Origin: Pseudeuparius sepicola
Taxonomy: Eukaryota > Arthropoda > Insecta > Coleoptera > Anthribidae
Direction: 5' to 3'
Length of the DNA stretch: 64,000 nt
Assembly (NCBI GenBank): GCA_963920635.1
Contig: OY987298.1
Coordinates: forward strand, 57,019,949 to 57,083,948
The notes under the pieces: generated by a model
What the model saw: only the letters and a program-made list of their open reading frames with translations
The model's database searches: none
What the model was told of the DNA's origin: nothing
Part shown: one piece after another, positions 56,958-64,000 of the stretch
How the letters are laid out: every line of letters starts with the position of its first letter
Numbering within the stretch: the stretch's first letter is position 1
Made by a program: the position numbers and the translations under genes

Positions 56958-57308
56958 AAGCATATTTTAACGAATTTTTTTTTATCGCGCTCACTCTAAG
57001 AGACTTGGCTGTTAAAATTAATTTTTCCATAGGAATTCTAGAAATACTCTATGGAGCTTTTTTGAATTTGTAGATCTCTGATTGGCCCGGAATATTCTGG
57101 AGTGCTCCCCAGTCTTCCATTTCAGTATATTATAAGCCCTGGGAATTTTGCCTGCAACCAAGTTGAAGGTTAGAACGCGATTTTAGTGCGAGTTTGAGAC
57201 CTGCGAAGAATATTCTTGGACAGTGACAGAGTGTAGTATGAGTCTATGGTGTAGTTCATAATAAAGGTCGTATCCAAGGAAACGAGTTTGGGCTGTGATT
57301 GTTGAGAT

Positions 57309-57913
57309 TTGGTACACAGTAGATAGGCTATGCCGGTACGAGCACACTTTCTCCATGTATTTCTTATGGGGGCTAAAACGTGGTAAAAACGTCACCAAAT
57401 TTCTCCGAGGCGACCGCCCGACTTTCTCCGACGCGACCGAGGATGTCCGGCTTTCGCCGACCGTTGACCTTCACCCCAGCCGCGACCGAAAAGCGACTAG
57501 TCGTTTTCCGAGTCGTTTAGACGTTTTCAGAGTCGTTTAGTCGTTTCTATAGTCGTTTTTACAATCGTTTAGACGTTTTCCGAGTCGTTTAGACGTTTTT
57601 TCGAGTCGTCTAGTCGTTTTCCGAGTAGTTTAGACGTTTTCCGAGTCGATTCAACGTTTTTATAGTCGTTTTTACAGTCGCTTAGACGTTTATCCGAATC
57701 GTTTAGACGTTTTTTCGAGTCGTCTAGTCGTTTTTCGGTCACGGCTGGGGCGAAGGTCAACGGTCGGCGAAAGCCGGACATCCTCGGTCGCGTCGGGGAA
57801 AGTCGGGCGGTCGCCTCGGAGAAATTTGGTCACGTTTTTACCATGTTTTAGCCCCCATAAGAAATACATGGAGAAAGTGTGCTCGTACCGGCATAGCCTA
57901 TCTACTGTACACA
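57309..57913. mobile_element. Foldback with about 190-bp arms and a tandem-repeat loop
   Basis: Arms 57309-57495 (GTAGATAGGCTATGCCGGTA) and 57730-57913 (inverse) are nearly identical. The loop, 57495-57730, is a tandem array of about 20-bp units of the form GTCGTTTAGACGTTTTCCGA. The two open frames at 57295-57540 and 57690-58142 give the same peptide in mirror image and are not genes. Confidence 0.88.
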
Positions 57914-58199
57914 TTACGATTGCGTATCGAAAATGGTAAGAATAGATCAATACTGTGCGAAAACTCATTGCAATATTATGCTTTGGACCAATTAACTTTA
58001 TTGGACAGTGATTGGTTGGTAAGCAAGTACTTGCCAAAGTGTGTATTTTCTTTACAATTCTCTCGACAAGCTTTTTTATTAAAAAAAAAACTAGAATTAC
58101 TTTAACGAAAACAAAAACTTGTTTTATTTGTTTTAGTAACATGGCTTAAATAGAAGCTTGTTAATAAAAAGGTTTTTTGTTTTTATTTTATTTTGTGCC
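57914..58199. other. No gene seen
   Basis: Short AT-rich stretch with no motif. Confidence 0.4.
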
Positions 58200-58740
58200 A
58201 GTGGTAAAGAAATTTAGTCCGTCAACTTGGAGCATCCGTTATATTGGATATGGTATGACCTTGTCATATTCTACTTGCCAAACCCTTTCATTTAGGTACC
58301 CATGTTAAAAAGGTTGTGAAGAAAATAGGTAGTCCGCTATCTTGGGACGGCCGCCATATTGGATCTAGTATGCCATCACTCGCATTATTGCTTTCTACTC
58401 GTCAAACCCTTTCGTTTGATATCCATACCAATGGGGTGGTGAAAAAATAAGCAATCCATTATTGGGGCGGCCGCCATATTGGATTTAGTATGTCGTATGT
58501 CGTTCATTTGATACCCATATAATTGGGGTTGTAAAGAAGAAGGTAATCGCCAATCTTAAATCGGCGGCCATTTTGAACAAGTTGCAATATTGAGTATACT
58601 AGAATGTATTGTCACCAGTACCAAAAGTGTGTGCAAAATTTCAACTAAATCGGTTGGGTGGAAGTGGTGTAAAGATTGGCAATATTTGACCCGCACATAC
58701 TAACATAAGTAGGTAGATACATTCATACTAACAGGTGAAG
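58200..58740 (-). repeat. Diverged tandem repeat related to the 34-kb array
   Basis: About three units of roughly 120-130 bp contain GCCGCCATATTGGAT, AAACCCTTTCGTTTGATA and CCCAT--AATGGGGTTGT. The end (GTGTGTGCAAAATTTCAACT, then TACTAACATAAGTAGGTAG) is the inverse of the start of the 34-kb array and of 63860-64000. Confidence 0.65.
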
Positions 58741-59497
58741 TCAAATAAAAAATGTTAAAAAGATCTGTAACTGTTCTAAAATTCAGTTGCAAGATTTGAT
58801 CACATACTAAAACACACACTACAAACAGGCCAAGTTAAATAAAAGCTTGCAAAATGAATGATTTATGCAGAAAAGAAGGCATGGTAATAACGCTTGTTGC
58901 ATCCATGCAATTGCAACAAAATATCTAACAATATTCACTAACGTGTTAACAGTCTTTTTTTCAATGTGCAGAAAATAAAAAGTTATGGAAAAATTGTCTC
59001 GAATTTTAGAGACAGTTTGAGAGCCACTGGTCTCAAGGTCGCTCGCCGGCGGTGCCTCGCGGTTTGACCGTCGTGGTGCGCATCGCATGACGACAGTCGG
59101 GCACTAATCATCAACATTAAAAAGTTACTAAGTTAAAATTTTTCTACTAATCAAAGTTACCCTCTATATAACTCAGAATACACCTACTTAGGTAGAAATT
59201 CTATAAGCAATGTGGGCGTCAAGGCGTTCGTGAACTCGTAGAAAAATGTAATTAAATTGCAGGATAAAATGCCAGAAAAGCGAGAAAATTAAAAACACAT
59301 GTTGGGCCGTTACCATGTTCATTAAATTGCAAAATTGAAACAATAATTATTGTAACGAGCAGTGCGAGTTTTTTAATTTTATCGATTTTCACGCATGCAA
59401 ACATTTTTGGAGTAGTTAAAAGCAATATTATACAATATTCACTGAGTGAGTGAATTTTAATATTGTTTTAAAATAGTTATGTGCACTGGGGTTCACA
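58741..59497. other. No gene seen
   Basis: Only short, non-informative frames; a GC-richer patch at 59010-59100 has a minus-strand frame (RCAPRRSNREAPPASDL) without any family match. Confidence 0.4.
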
Positions 59498-59535
59498 ATG
59501 GCTTTACGCGACCGGGCCGCGTAAAGCCATTGTCC
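59498..59535. repeat. Short perfect palindrome followed by (CAGCA)n
   Basis: CAATGGCTTTACGCG and its inverse flank a short GC loop; 59540-59565 is GCACAGCACAGCACAGCACA. A partial relative (GGCTTTACGCAGCCGTGCCG) lies at 62127. Confidence 0.65.
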
Positions 59536-59877
59536 AGTGCAGCACAGCACAGCACAGCACATAGATTTGCTAAATCTGTGTTGGAACGCACTGGCATTTT
59601 GTTGTACCGACGCTGCCGTATCTTAGACAAATTCCCGCGCAAATCAACACAATGCGATACGCCATACCGAGCGCCATAACAATAAAGACCAATATAACTA
59701 TGTATTGCCCTGATCCAAATTTTGCTTGGTATAACAATGTACTATTTCAAACTTTTGTATACATATAAACTTTAAGCAAAAATAAACTTTAATAAAAAAT
59801 TACGCTTATTGGTTCAGTTATGCGTAACTTTACTAAATATTTTTTTATGTACAGGGTATATTTTTCCCTGTACAGGA

Positions 59878-60359
59878 GTCCCAGTTAAGACGTTATGAGC
59901 GATTATCTCTACAAGACAGTTTTATTAATAGTCTAATGAAAAACTGCAACAAAATCGCCATCTTAATAAAAAAATAACAGTTAAGTATTTGGTAATTACT
60001 TTTTTGTTTGAAATTCAATTGTTTCGTTCGCCATTCGATTTCTTTCGATATATTAGCTCATGACTTCTTGATTGGAACAAAATGCGTCACTTCCGGCTAA
60101 ATCATAAAGTGATATTCAAGTGGGCGGTGCAGATTTTTTTACCACCCTAATAAAAAATGCAACAAAATCGCCACGCTGACTTTTTCACAAAATCGGTTAA
60201 TTGGAGATAACTTTTTTGTTTGAAATTTAATAATAATTATTGTTTCGTTCTTGGCGGCATTCGATTCCTTGGAAGAAACTATAAACAAGTTTAGTTTTTG
60301 AAGCATCAATTTACCTTAAAAATGACCGAGATAATAGTTCGTAACGTCTTAACTGGGAC
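59878..60359. mobile_element. MITE, 482 bp
   Basis: Terminal repeats GTCCCAGTTAAGACGTTATG and the inverse ending CGTCTTAACTGGGAC, about 31 bp with few mismatches. Inside, a block AACAAAATCGCCA...AACTTTTTTGTTTGAAATT occurs twice in the same orientation (about 59948 and 60167). No coding frame. Confidence 0.78.
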
Positions 60360-60443
60360 AGCCTCTAATATTTCCAGTTTAGATGTTAATATACAAAAAA
60401 TATAATAATACATATTATTATCTATTTTAATTTTTATTTTCAG

Positions 60444-60536
60444 ATTCTGATACGAATAACTTTTCTGAATTTTATGCGGATAGGACTTCTTTCATTATAG
60501 AGAATGAAAATCATTCAGTTGCAACAACAGCTGAAG
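60444..60536 (+). CDS. Possible internal host exon (93 nt, phase 1/1)
   Basis: T-rich tract ending TTTTCAG, then 93 nt with only one open frame (SDTNNFSEFYADRT, IENENHSVATTAE), then AAG|GTATAT. The length is a multiple of three and both ends are phase 1. The peptide is polar and acidic, unlike translated noise. Family unknown. It would fit a host gene on the plus strand with long introns. Confidence 0.35.
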
Positions 60537-60810
60537 GTATATACATATTCGTAAATAGCTTAAATGCAATGTTTCCATTAGGTATTTTAAGCACCGGCGC
60601 CTTGTAAGTAAAGTAAATTTGTTTTTATATTACCTATATTTAAAACTCAGTTATTTCTGATTTAAACGTAAATTTCTAAACGCATTTCGCGCCTATCTAA
60701 TAACGGGTGAAAGTTATTGGCGTTGCGTTGTACTGAACAGGAGATTTTCATCGCAACGTAGTGTTGAGTAACTTGAGAACACCAGTGCAGTTCAGCTCGC
60801 CATGTGCTGT

Positions 60811-62107
60811 GCTGTATACCCTGATTACTGTAAGAAGTCCCGATTTTGTCAGATGACATTCTCCACAAAATCCCTAGGAATTTTTTGTTAACCATGGGTA
60901 TAACATTGGTATATGTGTCTCAAACAGTTAATGACGTCACTCGTTGATTTATGACGTGAAAAGTTACCCAAGTGATACGAAAAAAAGAGCATAATAAAAT
61001 AAAAACCCTATTGCAATCACGATTATGCCGCTACAAATAAAAATAACTATGACTACAACTCATTTTAATAATAATTTCAAACGTCATGGAAACACTTTCG
61101 TTTTGGTATTTTGTAATAATCAGCTGCTCTTGGCAGCGTCTAGGGGCGGACTCACGCAAATTTAGCTTAGGTGTGTCAAAGTGACAGTGAAGGTTTTCCA
61201 GATCGTTCAAACTGGTTCAAACATTCGGTACTGAAAATATTCGCGGGTTTTCTACGTTTTGTGAGTTTTACCGTCATCTGAGTTGTTCTTGTTCTTGTTA
61301 CTTTTCGTATTATTAGTGCAAATGGGCTCGTTACTGACCTCAACTTATGACCCGGTTGCATTTTTTGCTGCATTGATGCCAACTTAGGATATCTAAATTA
61401 CCAATTGACAGTCCCAGTAAGGACTTCTTAAAATAATTTGAGTATATCGTGGGATGAGCATGGATAATGATCGTATACCCCGATTACTGTGAGAAGTCCC
61501 GATTTTGTCAGATGACATTCTCCACAAAATCCCTAGGAATTTTCTGTTAACCATGGGTATAAGATTGGTATATTGTGTCTCAACCAGTTAATGACGTCAC
61601 TCATTGATTTATGATGTGAAAAGTTACCCCAGTGATACGAAAAAAAGAGCATAATAAAATAAAAACCCTATTGCAATCACGATTATACCCCTATAAATAA
61701 CAATAACTATGAATACAACTCATTTTAATAATAATTTCAAACGTCATGGAAACACTTTTCATTTTGGTATTTTGTAATAATCAGCTGCTTTTGGCAGCGT
61801 CTATAGGCGGACTCAGGTAAATTTAGCTTCGGTTTGTCAAAGTGACAGTGAGGGTTTTCCAGATCGTTCAAACTGGTTCAAACATTCGGCAATGAAAATA
61901 TTCGCGGGTTTTCTACGTTTCATGAGTTTTACCATCATCTGTGTTTTTCTTGTTCGTGTTACTTTTCGTATTATTAGTGCAAATGGGCTAGTTACTGATC
62001 TGAACTTATGACCCGGTTGCATTTTTTGCTGCATTGATGCCAACTTAGGATATCGAAATTACCAATTGACAGTCCCAATAAGGACTTCTTAAAATAATTT
62101 GAGTATA
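60811..62107. repeat. Tandem duplication, unit about 640 bp, offset 661
   Basis: 60811-61447 and 61472-62107 align nearly base for base (TACTGTAAGAAGTCCCGATT, CCATGGGTATAA, CACGATTAT, TAATCAGCTGCT, AAGGACTTCTTAAAATAATT), with a 25-bp spacer. I estimate about 5% divergence. Each copy has a 68-codon minus-strand frame (61176-61382, 61837-62043) with the same start and stop; two or three residues differ. No family is recognised, so coding status is open. Confidence 0.85.
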
Positions 62108-62252
62108 CCTACTGGACAATAAGGGCTTTACGCAGCCGTGCCGCCCGGTCAGTTCCACTGGATTTTCGAGGGGCGAGTATCGCCATAGTCCTGCTGCCGC
62201 GATCCCGTGAACCGTGCGTGAACTTTCTACAGATTTTTATGCAGCGTGGTGA

Positions 62253-62516
62253 CAATTTCGATGTCCACCATTGGTATCTCCGCTGTGGTTGCTCGAAACC
62301 TATAAAACTACCAAGTTTCATAAATTCAGGATGCGGAAGATACAAGGTTATGAAAAATGCAAATTTTTAATATTTTGAGTATAAATCACAAACGAATCAA
62401 GATATCTGAGATTGAATAACAGAATATTGTATAGAGTATGATAGCGCATCTTTGACAGATTTGACAGATGTTGTATCTTTCGTAGTTCCGAGATACCAAT
62501 GGTGGACATCGAAATT
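62253..62516. mobile_element. MITE-like pair of inverted ends
   Basis: AATTTCGATGTCCACCATTG and, inverted, CAATGGTGGACATCGAAATT bound 264 bp. Arms of about 27 bp; no gene inside. Confidence 0.65.
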
Positions 62517-63859
62517 TTTACCAACCTGTATATTTATCGTGGATCGTTCCCGTCCCCGCCTATACTAAATTTTTAGGTTATCGCTGTCGAGTGTAATAAT
62601 AATAATAGTAATTGGGAAGCACTCTCCGTTTCTCCGAATAAGAGGCTACGCAGGATGCCTTCCTCGGCAATTGACTGCCAATAACAATTTGGGTGCGCCT
62701 GCAGTGATTGATTGGCCAATAAATCGGACCTGAATTCCATCTCCGAAATAGATTTCCTCACTCGAAGCTGTAAAGAAAATTGTTCTTTGCGGATCGACTG
62801 GTTGCGGGAGGAGGGACGAGTTATTATTGATTTTTTAGGAAATGTAAGGAACATGAATATCTGCGACTAAAATAGGGCATAAATTACTCTGTTCTCGCGC
62901 ATTAGTATTATAAACATTATTAATTTCTATTGTATTCTGTTTGATGTCGTGAAACCAATGGTTCTCATATCTTTGACTCTTGACACCAGGTGCGTACTAT
63001 ATTTGAAATTATTTTGTTTTTTGTAAATACCTATTACAAAATTATTTCAATACGGATAAATTTACGGAATTGTGTCCAACTACTTGTCTTGTACTAACGT
63101 ACCACCATGGATGCTATAAACGCGGTCTGCGTGGAAGTCTCCATCACCCAAGATACAATAACAACAAGAATGTGGGATTAATGAGTATTATCCGTTGTTG
63201 GCTCCTGCCTGGACTTCATTTGTTGCTTGCCAAACCATGGCTATCTTTTTGATTTGGATAATGTTTCACCGTACTGATGATTGACTGTCCATTGTCGCTT
63301 TTTCACTCGTTAATCTTACATCCTTGTTGAATACCAAGTTTGAGTGTCTACTGGCGTTAATAATATTATAATCGTCATAATATAATCGATAAAAGCGGCT
63401 AAATATTTTTTCTGTTACCCATTTTATTAAGTTGTCGATGGCAGTTGTTCCAAATGGCATCAGGCTTTTTTAAATAATATTTGTGAAACATGACATGACC
63501 CGAGATGAGGCATGTTGTCATAACCTCTGGAGAAAGTAGTTTATTTTATTAAAAATAAGTTATAATCTAGTATTATAAAACTATATTTCATATTAGTTGG
63601 AAAAAATAAGAAAAGTATACACAATTATTACTTTTAGGTATATCTATACTGTTTACGACAACATAAAATATATTACACTCATATATATTTTTGATAAGTA
63701 GTGTAAGTGTCAATAACAAATTCTATTGATGGCAGATATTTCTATGGAAATAAATAGACCTTTCAGCTATTTCATTTTTATTTTTATTTTTTGTTATTCA
63801 GTGGACATGTCCATTCTAACTGTCGAAATTTGCTTTCATTACAAGCTTTTATTTTTAAC
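62517..63859. other. No gene seen
   Basis: Short frames only. The minus-strand frame 62573-62854 has normal composition but no motif I know. Confidence 0.35.
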
Positions 63860-64000
63860 TTGCCCTGTTAGTATGTACCTATATGTATGTGTAGGTCGAA
63901 TCTTGCAAACCGAATTAGAACCACTTCCTGACATCCGATTGAGCTGAAATTTTGCACACACCTTTAGTTCCGGTGACAATACAATATGCAATACTCAATA
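63860..64000 (+). repeat. Start of a dispersed repeat related to the 34-kb array, cut by the window end
   Basis: GTATGTAC-TATATGTATGTG, then TCGAATCTTGCAA, CCGATTGAGCTGAAATTTTG and CACACACCTTTAG match the start of the array at 34080-34160. Confidence 0.7.

Noticed and set aside
57295..58142. Frames of 81 and 150 codons with an arginine/threonine-rich shared peptide
   Set aside because: Mirror images from the arms of the foldback at 57309-57913.

Overview
The window is AT-rich eukaryotic DNA built almost entirely of transposable elements. Everything points to an insect: two env-bearing gypsy-type retroelements (errantivirus class), a DIRS-like tyrosine-recombinase retrotransposon, a spliced Tc1/mariner-superfamily transposon and dozens of palindromic MITE/foldback elements. 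DIRS-like elements are well known from beetles and some Hemiptera, so Coleoptera is my first guess, held loosely. No complete host gene is visible. Three short stretches look like possible host exons (3877-4196 minus, 30997-31116 plus, 60444-60536 plus). The last two share splice phase 1/1, so the window could be introns of one large gene; this is inference.

Layout. 1-6.3 kb: foldback repeats and a possible terminal exon. 6.3-6.8 kb: remains of a copia-type pol. 7-15.2 kb: MITEs, short tandem repeats and three hammerhead-ribozyme-like motifs (11.64, 12.28 and 12.56 kb). 15,271-22,778: a complete but frameshifted errantivirus-like element with LTRs, primer site, gag, pol, env and a 4-bp target duplication. 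22.8-25.8 kb: a MITE and a duplicated accessory repeat. 26.1-30.8 kb: a degenerate DIRS-like element on the minus strand with inverted terminal repeats, a tyrosine recombinase, RNase H, RT and gag, and a 77-bp tandem array; its gag is split by a 256-bp insertion that carries a hammerhead-like motif and is flanked by 12-bp direct repeats.

31-41 kb: palindromes, a 122-bp tandem array, a decayed LINE and a CAGGGTG-ended MITE. 41,184-45,060: the 3' half of a second errantivirus-like element on the minus strand, with open integrase and env frames. 45.8-49.5 kb: nested foldbacks, including an element with roughly 430-bp arms inside an older MITE. 50,579-54,192: a TA-flanked Tc1/mariner-superfamily transposon with three exons and a DD41D-like catalytic pattern, itself carrying a 1.07-kb foldback. 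54,447-56,841: a terminal-inverted-repeat element with a frameshifted two-exon gene of a DUF7869-like, transposase-like family. 56.8-64 kb: more foldbacks, a tandem 661-bp duplication and dispersed repeats.

The most notable signal is a set of hammerhead-like motifs (core CTGANGA, stem II, GAAA) at 11.64, 12.28, 12.56 (minus), 29.45 (minus) and 48.6 kb (minus). The short stem I covaries between copies and stem III is a tiny, mostly self-complementary segment, the design expected of ribozymes that act as dimers, as reported for Penelope-like elements and retrozymes.
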